Positions 24,571 to 34,589 of a stretch of DNA of 64,000 nt are shown here, piece after piece. The notes under the pieces were generated by a model. That model ran no database searches. It worked only from the letters and a program-made list of their open reading frames with translations, and was not told the origin of the DNA. The DNA is from Sequoia sempervirens. Its lineage: Eukaryota; Streptophyta; Pinopsida; Cupressales; Cupressaceae. Every line of letters begins with the position of its first letter. Within the stretch, counting starts at the first letter, position 1. The position numbers and the translations under genes were made by a program. The stretch covers positions 488,849,288 to 488,913,287 of the forward strand of contig VDFB02270651.1 of assembly GCA_007258455.2 (NCBI GenBank), written 5' to 3'.

Positions 24571-25766
24571 TGTTGGATTTTGTTGATATGTGGTTTTCAT
24601 TGATGTCAACACTATTGGCATTAAAGGTTGTATATGTCGAGGATATTGAGAAAATTTTAATAAAATAAGTTGTAGGTTGTTAGTGATGCAATGAAGTTCA
24701 GTATGTTGGCTAGCTCAGTGTATTGATGATCAGAGTTTATGGATTAAATGGTTTTTTGTTGAGTATATCTAGTTTATTCACATTAAGTTTTAGAGATCCG
24801 CATGAAGATTTGATCATGTTATGAGTATCTATGTTCTAACAATTTTTCTATTGCTTTAGTTGGTGTTCCTGAAGGAAGATAATGTTATTCTAGTAAGTTG
24901 ACTTGTTGTGGATGCTTATCTAATGATTCATGACTCTCATGGATGTTTCTAGATCATGCTCTATCAATGTTGCACATTTGCATTGATCATTGTGCTCATG
25001 ATTGGTGATTTTCTCTTGTGTGTTCATGTTTTTCATGTTCATGGCTGACATGATGATGTAGTGTGTTATGGATCTTCAAGGAATAATTTTTGAAGGTGTT
25101 TCATGTTTGAGGATGTTTTTTAGTTCTTCATTATGTTTTTTCCAACATTGGTTGATTCACATTAATATTTTTTTATTGGTTTGGGCCGATAGTTTGTATA
25201 CATTTTATATTTTTTTAAAGCTGACATGAGTTGATGTAATTCCTAGTTGTAGATATATATGAGTGATTGTTTATTCCATTTGATGGTATCAGATGTGTGA
25301 ATAATGTACTAATAATTCAAAGGAAAAAGAAGAGTATGTAGAACTATTCATGTGCTTAACCAAAACTATAATTAGGCATTAGCATATGCTATTTTCTCAG
25401 TTCAAAATCTTACAGATGTAATCCAAATGTTTTTGTAAGATAGTGTGTCTTCCTTTGGGTAGTAAGTCTTGAACATGTAATTGAACAGTGAGCTCTAGGA
25501 AGTGTGCCTAAATGCATGTTCATTCCCATTTATTCTTTTGTAATTTTAATAGGTTAGAATCTTGTGGACTAACCTACACCATGGTTTTTCCCCTAACAGG
25601 GTTTCCACGTAAAAAAATATTGGTGTTATGTGTGTTTTTGATGTGTTGATGGCTCATTCTTTCATGGTTACTTATCAGATCTAAGAATAAGTTGAATAAG
25701 TTTAAAATTATATGACAACTGATTCACATCCCCTCTTAGTTGTCTGCCCTTGTGTCAACGCCAACA
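24571..25766 (+). repeat. 5' LTR of copia element B
   Basis: Runs from TGTTGGATTTTG to GTCAACGCCAACA. It is homologous over its length to 29753-30953. The end TTCACATCCCCTCTTAG before CAACA is typical of plant copia U5. Confidence 0.9.
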
Positions 25767-25767
25767 A

Positions 25768-25782
25768 TTGGTATCAGAGTAG
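25768..25782 (+). promoter_or_regulatory. Primer binding site of element B
   Basis: TTGGTATCAGAGTAG follows the 5' LTR after one base. It matches the initiator Met-tRNA complement with a C-to-T change near its end. Confidence 0.85.
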
Positions 25783-25799
25783 GTTCCTTGGAAGATGTT

Positions 25800-26470
25800 T
25801 AATAGCTTGAGGTGATCTAGACTATGAAAAATGTAACCAGAGACATGTTGATTGGTAAGCTTACTAATTTTGAGTTAAGTGAATTTTGTGATGCTCTTCC
25901 TAAGAAAAAATCTGCATTCAAAGCTACTATTTCTGGAAACGTTAAGTAGAGATATGATCTGGGAGAAAGTTCTTCTAGAAATATGTTCAATTATGAGGAG
26001 GAGATGAGAGAGATTGAAGAAGAATAGAGAAAACTAGATGAGCTTGACACACTTATTGTCAAGACGGAAGCTAGAGGAGAAGGTAAGTATAAAGGGAAAT
26101 TTCCTATTAATTTTTTTTCTTGTAATAAAATTGGTCATTTTGTATCAAGGTGTTCAGAAATAGTTCCTAAGCCAAGACCTAACAAGCCTAGATTCCAAAG
26201 AAAGTGTTAGTATGTTGCTGATGAAGGTGTGAGAGGTGATGAATCTAATAAAGGTAATGTAAGTGAGGATGAATGGGTAATTATTTCTATCAAGGAAAAT
26301 GTTCCATCCCCTATTGAATTTGCTAGTTGCACAAATGTGGAGAAAGCTCTAGTAGCTAGAATTGAAGAAAAAGATGAATGGGCGACTAACAGTGGATGCT
26401 CTCATCACATTATAGGTGATAAAAGTAAATTTGTGAGATTGGAAAAGTATGATGGTGGTGTTGTATGATT
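25800..26470 (+). pseudogene. Copia gag remnant and aspartic protease (element B)
   Basis: The gag part reads ANSFELSEF-like sequence with stops, then the knuckle FFSCNKIGHFVSRC (26108-26158), in which the first Cys of CCHC is now Phe. The protease segment (26229-26468) has WATNSGCSHHIIGDKSKF. Copia proteases use D-S-G, so the active-site Asp is now Asn (codon at 26388). The gag is far shorter than a normal copia gag (about 300 residues), so its N-terminal capsid part has been largely lost by deletion. Confidence 0.7.
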
Positions 26471-26479
26471 TGGTATGAC

Positions 26480-27720
26480 AAAGCTAATGTAGTTTGTGGC
26501 AAAGGAACCATTTCTCCTGATGGTAAGCATAATACTGATGATGTTCTATAGGTGGAAGGATTGAAGCATAAGCTCTTAAGTGTTGGATAGATGGTTGAAA
26601 ATAGATACAATATTCAATTCAAGAATGGAAAGTGTGGAATATTGGGTAGTTCTATAAATGTGATTACATCTAGTACAAAAAAAAAGTAATATCTTTCACC
26701 TGAATGCTACTGTAAAAGTTGTATGATTGCTCAAGTTGATGAAAGTTGGTTGTGGCATATGAGAATGTACCATGTAAAATTTGATAATATTATCATGATA
26801 AGTTCTTCTTAGGTTGTGAGAGATCTTCCTAGGTTGATAAAACCTACTAATTCCATGTGCAAGGAATGTTAGGGAAGAAAACTAGAGTTTCATTTCAGAA
26901 CAAATAGCATTGTTCAAATGAAGTGTTGGAGCTTGTGCATACTAACTTGTATGGTCCTTCTAGAGTCAAAATTTTACAAGGATACATGTATTTCATGTTA
27001 CTCATTGATGATTATTCTAGAATGATGTGGGTTACTTTCTTAAGGGAAAAATCTAAAGCTATGGAGAAATTCAAGATTTTTAAGGTTATGGTTGAGACAG
27101 AGATAGGTCTAAAGATTAAATGTTTGAGATCAGATAGAGATGGTGAATTCACTTTTGATGAGTTTAATTATTTTTGTGAAGAGCATGGGATAAAGAGACA
27201 ATTATCTACACTGTGAACCCCTCAGCAAAATGGAGTTGTGGAAAGGAAGAACAAGAAAATTCAAGATGCTACTAGGACTATGATGTTGGAAGGAAATGTT
27301 CCTCATATCTACTGGAGAGAAGTTGTGAGTATTTTTGTTTACACTCTCAATCAAGTACAAGTCAAAGGTGGTACTGGTAAGATTCCTTATAAGCTATGGT
27401 ATGATCATAAGCTTATTTTTAGATACTTCAAAAATATTTGGGAGTAAATGGTTTATCAAAAGAGATGAAGATATAGGAAAGTTTGATGCTAGGAGTGATG
27501 AAAGAATCTTTCTTGGTTATTCTACTAAAAGAAAGGCCTACCGGTGCTACAATGAGAGATTGAGGAAAGTAGTTGAAAGTTCTAATGTCAAGGTTGATGA
27601 ATACATAGTTAGACTATACAAAACCTATGGATATGATTCAAATGATTATAATGATAGTTCAGATAAAGGTAAGAAAGTTCAAACTTCAAATCAAGTTCAA
27701 ATCATTCTAATGGATTAGGA
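26480..27720 (+). pseudogene. Copia gag-pre-integrase and integrase (element B)
   Basis: WLWHMRMYHVKFDNI (about 26748) is the gag-pre-integrase zinc-binding region. The integrase core follows: LELVHTNLYGP (first catalytic Asp replaced by Asn at 26944), FMLLIDDYSRMMWV, RSDRDGEFTF (second Asp kept) and PQQNGVVERKNK (catalytic Glu kept). A C part with FDARSDERIFLGYSTKRKAY comes after a frameshift near 27440. In-frame stops include TAG where relatives have Gln and TGA where relatives have Arg (before TPQQNG). This enzyme would insert the cDNA in the genome, and the D-to-N change alone would disable it. Confidence 0.85.
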
Positions 27721-27879
27721 AAATCAAGAGGAAGGAACTAGTGAAAGTGCATAAGTGAGATCACAAGAGCCTATAATTTAAGAACATCCTAAGACTCCAA
27801 GGTGTGCGAGACTAAATCATTCAAAATATTAGATTATAGGTGATAAGAAAAAAAGAGTTCAAACTAGGAAAAGGATTGC

Positions 27880-29430
27880 AAAAGAATACTATTTGATTTC
27901 AAAGAATAAGCCTAATAGTGTTAATGAAGCATGCAAAGATGAACATTGGGTTGAAGGAATGAAAGAAGAGCTACTGTAGATTGAGAAGAATGATACATGG
28001 ATTCTTGTTCTTAGACCTAAGGACAAAAATGTAATTGGAACTAAATGGGTCTTTAGAAACAAACTGAATGAGCAAGGTGAAGTTGTTAGAAACAAAGAAA
28101 GATTGGTGTGTAAAGGATATTTTTGGATGGAAGGAATTGACTTTGAAGAAACTTTTTCCCCTATTCCTAGGATTGAAGCTATGAGAATATTTCTTGCTTA
28201 GGCTTCTTACAAAAACTTTAAGGTTTATTAGATGGATGTCAAGTCAACATTTCTAAATGGTGAACTAGAAGAAGTGTATGTTGAGGAACCTGATGGATTT
28301 CAATTGACTAATTAGGAAGACATGGTTTTTCGGTTGAAGAAATCATTGTATGGACTCAAGCAAGACCCAAGAGGATGGTATGCCAGATTGGACAAGTATT
28401 TTTTGAAGCTTGGATTTAATAAAGGTACTATTAATAGTAATTTGGATTTCAAGATTGATCATGATAAAGATTTGATTGTTGAAGTCTTTGTTGATGATAT
28501 CATTTTTGGACGAGATGATAGTTTGTGTATGAAGTTTGATGATGAGATGCAAAGTGAGTTTGAGATGTCTATGATTAGAGATATGAAATTAGTTTTGGGA
28601 TTGCAAATTACTTAGCTAGATAAGGGGCTTTTTACATCTCAATCCAAACATGTGAAATAATTGCTAAAGAAGTTTGGTATGGAAGATTCAAATCCAGTTG
28701 ATACACCTATGGTGACCAGATGTAGGTTCACACAAGATGATTTTCCTAAAAAAAATTAGACTAGATATAGATTGATGATTAGTGGGCTGCTCTATTTGAC
28801 TCAAACTAGACCTAATATAATGAATGTCATATGCATTGTTGCAAGATTTCAAGCTGATCCTAAGGAATCTCATGTGATTGTTGTGAAGAGTATTTTTAGA
28901 TACTTGAAGGGGACAGTTAATTTTGTCCTATTGTACCCTAAAGATGATGATCTTACTTTGAGTGCTTTTATTGATGTTGATTGGGTAGGAGATGTGAATG
29001 ACAAAAAGAGTACTAGTGGTGGTGCATTTTTCTTGGGAAAGAAGCTAATTTCATGGTTAAGTAAGAAGTATAATTCAATTTCTTTATCTACTGTAGAGGC
29101 AGAATGCATTGCTACTGCTATTGATTAGACTAAATTATTGTGGATGAAGTAGAAGTTGAAAGATATCAGAGTTGTGTATGATGAACCTATTGCTATATTA
29201 TGTGACAATTCAAGTGCAATTAAAATTTCTAAGAATCCCATGTTGCATTCAAAAACCAAGCATATATATATCAAGTTTCACTTTTTGAGAGAGAAGGTGA
29301 GTGAAAAGGAAGTCAAATTGGACTATGTGCCTACTAAGGAGTAGATTGCAGATATATTTACCAAGTCATTTCCTAAGGATACTTTTGAGTATCTCAGAGG
29401 AAAGCTATGGGTGATTACCCCTCCTAATTA
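27880..29430 (+). pseudogene. Copia reverse transcriptase and RNase H (element B)
   Basis: RT motifs in order: [48 protein letters not shown] (catalytic Asp), RLKKSLYGLKQDPRGWY, EVFVDDIIFG (the FVDD box, about 28480-28509) and LLYLTQTRPNIM. RNase H motifs: FIDVDWVGD, STSGGAFFLGKKLISWLSKK, STVEAEC, CDNSSAIKISKNPMLHSKTKHI and HFLREKV. Both catalytic RT positions survive, but there are at least nine in-frame stops, mostly TAG at Gln positions. RT and RNase H copy element RNA into DNA in the virus-like particle. The domain order INT-RT-RH fixes this as Ty1/copia. I do not assign a lineage. Confidence 0.9.
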
Positions 29431-29740
29431 GAATTAATATGCATTGACTTGCATCAGTCCATGTGTTTCATAGTCATATCTTGATTTGGATTGATGTTGT
29501 CATGGCTGCTACTTAGGGGGAGTAGTCATATGTTTAGAAATGTGGTTTAGAGCTTGCGTGGAGAAAATTTGTATCTTTGTCATTGATATCAAAGGGGGAG
29601 AAGAGTCACGTGAAAAAATTTATGGGGAGAAGAGTCATGTGAAAGAGTTGAGGAGAAAGAGTCAAAACCTAAGGGGGAGAAAGTGCTAAGAAAAAGTTGT
29701 GTTGATGGTGTTTTTCAAATCATGTGTTTCCATCAATACC
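29431..29740 (+). other. 3' untranslated region of element B
   Basis: Contains two near-repeated words GGGGAGAAGAGTCACGTGAAA and GGGGAGAAGAGTCATGTGAAA (about 29596 and 29622) plus extra purine runs. No ORF. Confidence 0.5.
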
Positions 29741-29752
29741 AAAGGGGGAGAT
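29741..29752 (+). promoter_or_regulatory. Polypurine tract of element B
   Basis: AAAGGGGGAGAT immediately before the 3' LTR. Confidence 0.9.
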
Positions 29753-30953
29753 TGTTGAATGCTATTGATATGTGGTTTTCATTGATTTCAACACTATTGG
29801 CATTAAAGGTTGCATATGTTAAGGATATTGAGAAAATTGTAATAAAATAAGTTATAGGTTGTCAGTGATGCAGTGAAGTTCAATATGTTGGCTAGCTTAG
29901 TGTGTTGATGATCAGAGATTTTGGATCAAAGGGTTTTTTGTCAAGTATATCTAGTTTATCCATGTTAAGTTTTAGAGATCCACATTAAGATTTGATCGAG
30001 TTATGAGTATCTTTTTTTTGATATTTTTTCTATTGCTTCTATTGGTGTTCCTGAAGGAAGATAATGTGATTATAGTAAGTTGAGTTGTTGTGGATGCTTA
30101 TTTAATGATTCATGATTCTCATGGATGTTTCTATATCATGATCTATATGTGTTGCATGTCTGCATTGATAGTTGTTCTCCTGATTGGTGATTTTCTCTTG
30201 TGTGTTCATTTTTTCTTGTTCATGGCTGATAGGGTGATTGTGGTGTGTTGTGGATCTTTGAGGAATAATTTTTTAAGGTGTTTCATGTTTGATGATGTTT
30301 TTTTAGGTCTTCACTATGTTGTGGCTGACATTGGTTTATTCACATTAATAATTGTTTATTGATTTGGGTTGACAATTTGTATACATTTTATATTTTGTTA
30401 AAGTTGACATGGAGTTGATGTAATTCCTAGTTATAGATATATATGAGCAATTTTTTATTCCATTTCGAGGTATGAGATGTGTGAATAATGTCCTAATCAT
30501 TCAAAGGCATAAGAAGAGTGTGAAGAAGTGTTCATGTGCTTAACTGAAATTGTAATCAAGCATTAGCAGATGCTATTTTCTCATCTCAAAATCTTGTGGA
30601 TGTAATTTGAATGTTTTTGTAAGACAGTGTATCTTCCTTTGGGTATTAATCCTTGTTGTAATTGAGAAATGAGCTCTAGGAAATTTTCCTAAATTCATGT
30701 TCATTCCCATTTACTCTTTTATACTTTTAACAAGGTATAATCTTGTGGACTAACCTCCACTATGATTTTTCCTCTAATAGGGTTTCCACATAAAAAAATA
30801 TTGGTATTATGTGTGTTTATGATGTATTGATGGTTTATGCTTTCATGGTTACTTAGCAGATATGAGAATAAGTTGAATAACTTTAATAAGTTTAAAATTT
30901 AGTGACAAATAATTCACCCCCCCTCTCGGTTGTCTATCCTTGTGTTGCCAATA
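29753..30953 (+). repeat. 3' LTR of copia element B
   Basis: Runs from TGTTGAATGCTATTG to TGTTGCCAATA. The last bases have changed from CA to TA. Confidence 0.85.
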
Positions 30954-31330
30954 GAGGAGGCCAAAGACTCAGACTATGTGCCCCCACCCATTGTGGATTA
31001 GGATTCAGAGTCATTCGGGCCATACGTTAGACTGTGGGCAATGTATGAGAGCATGAGGAGGCATGCACACTAAGCTGATGCTACCCTCAAGTCACAATCA
31101 TCCTAGACCCCAACAAATTTTGAGAGACTAGAGGCAGAGGTAGCTAGGTTTCAGACAAAGAGGGATTAAATAGTAGGACCACATTGGGAGGCCCTTGGAT
31201 AGATATGGGATTTAGAGTTTTCTCTTGGTACACTCAATGGATCATGATCACGCTTGCACACCACTCTCCTGACATAGTACTACTAGACATATGTGACAAC
31301 TAGGTCCTGAGGAATCTAGTAGTCACAGGC
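30954..31330 (+). pseudogene. PMD gene in G1, exon 3 continued after element B
   Basis: Reads EEAKDSDYVPPPIVD and then a polar, helix-like tail (RLEAEVARFQTKRD) with several stops. The same DYVPPxIV motif is in exon 3 of F at about 36677. It is the C-terminal end of the PMD protein begun at 22449. Confidence 0.55.
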
Positions 31331-31829
31331 CTTAGTAGTATTGTATATTTGATGACATGTACACAAAACTTTGATATATATATGATCACTTTGTATTTTA
31401 TTTGTTCTTATGCATTTGTATGTTAAATGGCAATGTGGATAATTAAATAACCTTTGTAAGATTATTTAATAAATGCTTCCATGATTTAACATGCTTTATG
31501 TGATCTAATAAAAACTTGTTACAATTTCTCTTAGAAGCAACATTGTGATTAAGAATGTTATGCTAAATTAAATGCACCAATGATCGAACTAAAGAACATT
31601 AAATGAATGTAAGGATCTAATTTAACACAACACACAAGATAAGCTTGAATAGAATGGAAGCTAAAGTAATTACTTAAAAATTAATTAAATAACCACTTTA
31701 GTTTTTGAGACACAAATAATTGTTTTTTAGGAATGAAGCAATGTGAAAGCTCATGGAATGTAATCTAGTAACTCTAACAACACTGCTTATCATTCATACT
31801 ATTCAAGTGGATTAGACATTATACTGATG
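31331..31829. other. AT-rich spacer between PMD gene and integrase in G1
   Basis: No ORF. It matches 36991-37544 in F (for example TTAAATGG...ATTAAATAAC...ATTATTTAAT). It separates the convergent PMD gene and pol. Confidence 0.5.
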
Positions 31830-32392
31830 TAGATGTGCAATATTGATAAGGTCTTTGAGAGGTGTTCCATCCATTTCTATTAATGTGTACACACCAAACC
31901 CATAGATTTCATTAATTATGTAGGGAATTAGGACTAAATTTTCCTTTCTCAATCAGGTCGGCATTAACATTTTATTGATTTTCATACAAGACTAAGTCAC
32001 CTTTACTAAATACATGAGGGATGACATGATCACTATAATTATGTTGTAATTTCTTAGCATAATCTTGGAGGTGCTCAAGAGCATTAATGCACTATTCATC
32101 AACCATCTAAATTTGGTGTAATATTTTTTGTTTGCAAGTGTCATCATTGATAAGTCCTTGAAGAGCAATCCTTAGCATGGGGATTTTTAACTCCAAGGGC
32201 ATAATTGCCTCGGTACCATAGACAAGGTTATAGGGAGTTGTTCTAGTGGATGTTCTAATGCTAGTATAGTAAGCCCATAATGCATACAATAGTTGTGTAT
32301 GCCAATCCTTGTTATGTTTATTTACTATTTTTCTTAGAATTTGTTCAAGAGTTTTATTAGTTGCTTCAACTTGTCCATTAGATTATGGGTAG
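31830..32392 (-). pseudogene. Gypsy integrase C-terminal part of G1
   Basis: The minus strand reads SNGQVEATNKTLEQILRKI (catalytic Glu present), ALWAYYTSIRTSTRTTPYNL, VYGTEAIMPLELKIP, LEHLQDYAKKLQHNY and KGDLVLYENQ. This is the end of the catalytic core and the basic C domain. It ends at the element F insertion point, and the N-terminal half is at 58064-58680. Confidence 0.85.
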
Positions 32393-33985
32393 TGAAAACA
32401 AAGATTTTGGTACCCAAATGCTATATGCTCCTTCTAGGGTTTTTCACCTAAAAGGAGAAAAGATTGGAGCCAAAATGTAGTGTTTATACTCAAAGAGGGA
32501 TATATAGATGTAATATGCCTAAATGAAGTAAACCAAGTGCAAAGAACTGAAAAGTACTATTGATTATGTATACAAAACTAATAAATATGAAGTGCTTGAA
32601 AACATAGTTTTCAAAAGACCTAAAAAGATGAATAAAAATGCAAATAGATTTAAAAAAAAAGATATAACATAGAATGTGTGCACCTATAAGTTTGATGGAG
32701 ACTGGAAACTACTCTAGAAAATGGATATCTTGACTTTTGGACTAACTGAGACTCATTCGCCACCCTGGGTGAATTAGTCCCATATCAGGGTTTTTTGAAT
32801 CCTATTTCTACCAAAAGGGTATTGGAATCTACACTCATCTCTGACAGGAACCTCCAGTGGGACTCATTCACCATCCATTGTGAGTCAGCACTTTTTCTAT
32901 TTTCTAGAAATTCAAGTTTGGAATTTTCACTTTGTCACCTACACAATACTTCTTGAATAAAACTTAGGTCTAAATCTCCAAAAAACACCTACAAAACAAC
33001 TTTAAATTGGTTTTCTAATGGGGGGTTTCCCTTGGTCAAACCCTTAATTTGATAGTTAAAACTTGAATGGATAAAATCTGCAAAAAACCTTATCCCTAAG
33101 TGTGTCTAAGACTAGGAAAATGTGAAGTAAGACAAAACCCTATTCTAATGTGTTGGAATAGGATAAGCAAGTGTGATTTGAATGATGCAAGACTTCAATC
33201 CAACAAAACCTACAACATTTCAAGTGAATATGAATTACATACAAACCTTAAATATGAAGATAAAGAGAAAATGAAAGATGGAATCACTTTGAAAACAAGT
33301 CATAAGGTGTGATTTTATGGCTAGTTGCATCTCCTCAATCTAGATTTCTCCATGATTTTGCATAAGCATCCATGATCAACTCTTTGCAATGTTGGATCTT
33401 GAATGGTAAGTGAGCTTGAAGGCTTGCAAAACCCATATCTTGCTATTCAAAAGATTCAACTTTGTTGTAGAAATGCTATTGAATATTCTTTTGAAATATA
33501 CTTTTCTCTTGACTCTTAATTTTTCTTTTTAAAAATGACTAGGAGATGTGAAAAATGACCTAAAAACACATATTTATAGGCAACAATACCTAATTTCTCA
33601 TTATTAATACCTAAGAAGCTGAAATCCACTAAAAATTTGAATTGAATTATTGAGTTTCTTGATTAAAAATGAAAATTCCCCCAAAAGGGACTCATTCACC
33701 ACCCTTGGTGAATGGGTCCCACTAGAGGGGACTCATTCTCCCAAGGTGGAAAATGGGTCCCACGTGAGGTTTTTCAAAGGTGGGTTTTTGAGATATGACT
33801 ATTTTAAGCATTATTTGTTGGGAGTTATATGATTTTTGAGTGAAATGGGTCTTTAGATAAAAAATAATGAACATTAAGGGCCTATAAATGTAGTTTTTAA
33901 GACATGATTCGTGTAAGGGTGTCTAAAATAGGACTAAGGCCACAGATTGCACTTTCTGCAAAGGAGTACAATTTTCATGTCCACA
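32393..33985 (-). repeat. 3' LTR of element F
   Basis: The plus strand begins TGAAAACAAAGATTTTGG and ends CATGTCCACA. A hand comparison with the 5' LTR over about 210 bases gives about 20 differences (near 10 percent). Four GGGACTCATTC hairpins lie at 32748-32781, 32859-32890, 33687-33720 and 33728-33761. Confidence 0.9.
33687..33720. repeat. LTR hairpin (best example)
   Basis: Arms GGGACTCATTCACCA and TGGTGAATGGGTCCC pair at 14 of 15 positions around a 4-base loop. The G1 counterpart at 21571-21604 also pairs almost perfectly. There are twelve such sites over the three LTRs. Confidence 0.8.
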
Positions 33986-34001
33986 GTTAGCCCCCACTTT
34001 A
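33986..34001 (-). promoter_or_regulatory. Polypurine tract of element F
   Basis: The minus strand reads TAAAGTGGGGGCTAAC directly before the 3' LTR start TGTGGACATG. Confidence 0.75.
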
Positions 34002-34589
34002 GTTCCCATATGACTCTACATGCATATGTAAGCTAAAGGACTCCAAAGAGTATACTTTATTGCACAAAAGGATACTCATTGAAAAGATGGGAGAATGAAT
34101 CCCCTAGTGTAATTATCTGCAAAACCGCAACATTAGGAACCACATCCTACAATATAAATTTATTAGTTGTCCATAAATCCTTTTATCTAACTTCTAGAAA
34201 TCAAATTCAAGGGTAGATGTATGCCACCCTTGATTCCACTTGCTTTACGGAGGTGGAATCAAGGTAGCAATCTAGCCACATCAAATAAGTAAAAATCATA
34301 TTGTAGAGAATTTCCAAGTACCATTCCACATAATGATAGATAATGAATGATGTTGAGAGTGGAATCATGATTCCAATGCATCAGAAAATGTCAAAAATGG
34401 AGTTCCATAGCTCTAATTATGTTGTTTTGAAGAAAAGGTACCTTATTAACTCTTAAGAGAAAATAACCCTAATTTAATGCATGAGTAAAAGTGCTGAAAA
34501 TAGGCTAAAAGAGGTAAAGTAGAGTAAATTTCCACCTACTATTGCATTTTACCTTCTTGTATCTTGAGAGTGACAAGTGAGACAAGAAG
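34002..34589. other. Spacer upstream of the F PMD gene
   Basis: Non-coding, homologous to 21877-22448. It is the likely promoter region for the plus-strand PMD gene. No clear TATA box was seen. Confidence 0.4.

Larger units (their letters stand above)
24571..30953 (+). mobile_element. Element B: Ty1/copia retrotransposon, complete but inactive
   Basis: A 6,383-base element with 1.2 kb LTRs, a Met-tRNA PBS, all copia domains in order (gag, protease, integrase, RT, RNase H) and a PPT. The flanks are GGGGA (24566-24570) and GAGGA (30954-30958), a duplication with one change. It sits in exon 3 of the G1 PMD gene, and removing it rejoins a sequence matching exon 3 in F (about 36650). The LTRs differ at about 28 of the first 265 bases by hand count (near 11 percent). 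Confidence 0.9.

Noticed and set aside
29586..29640. Second polypurine runs as alternative LTR edges in element B
   Set aside because: Purine runs at 29588 and later are not followed by TG and LTR sequence; only 29741-29752 adjoins the LTR.
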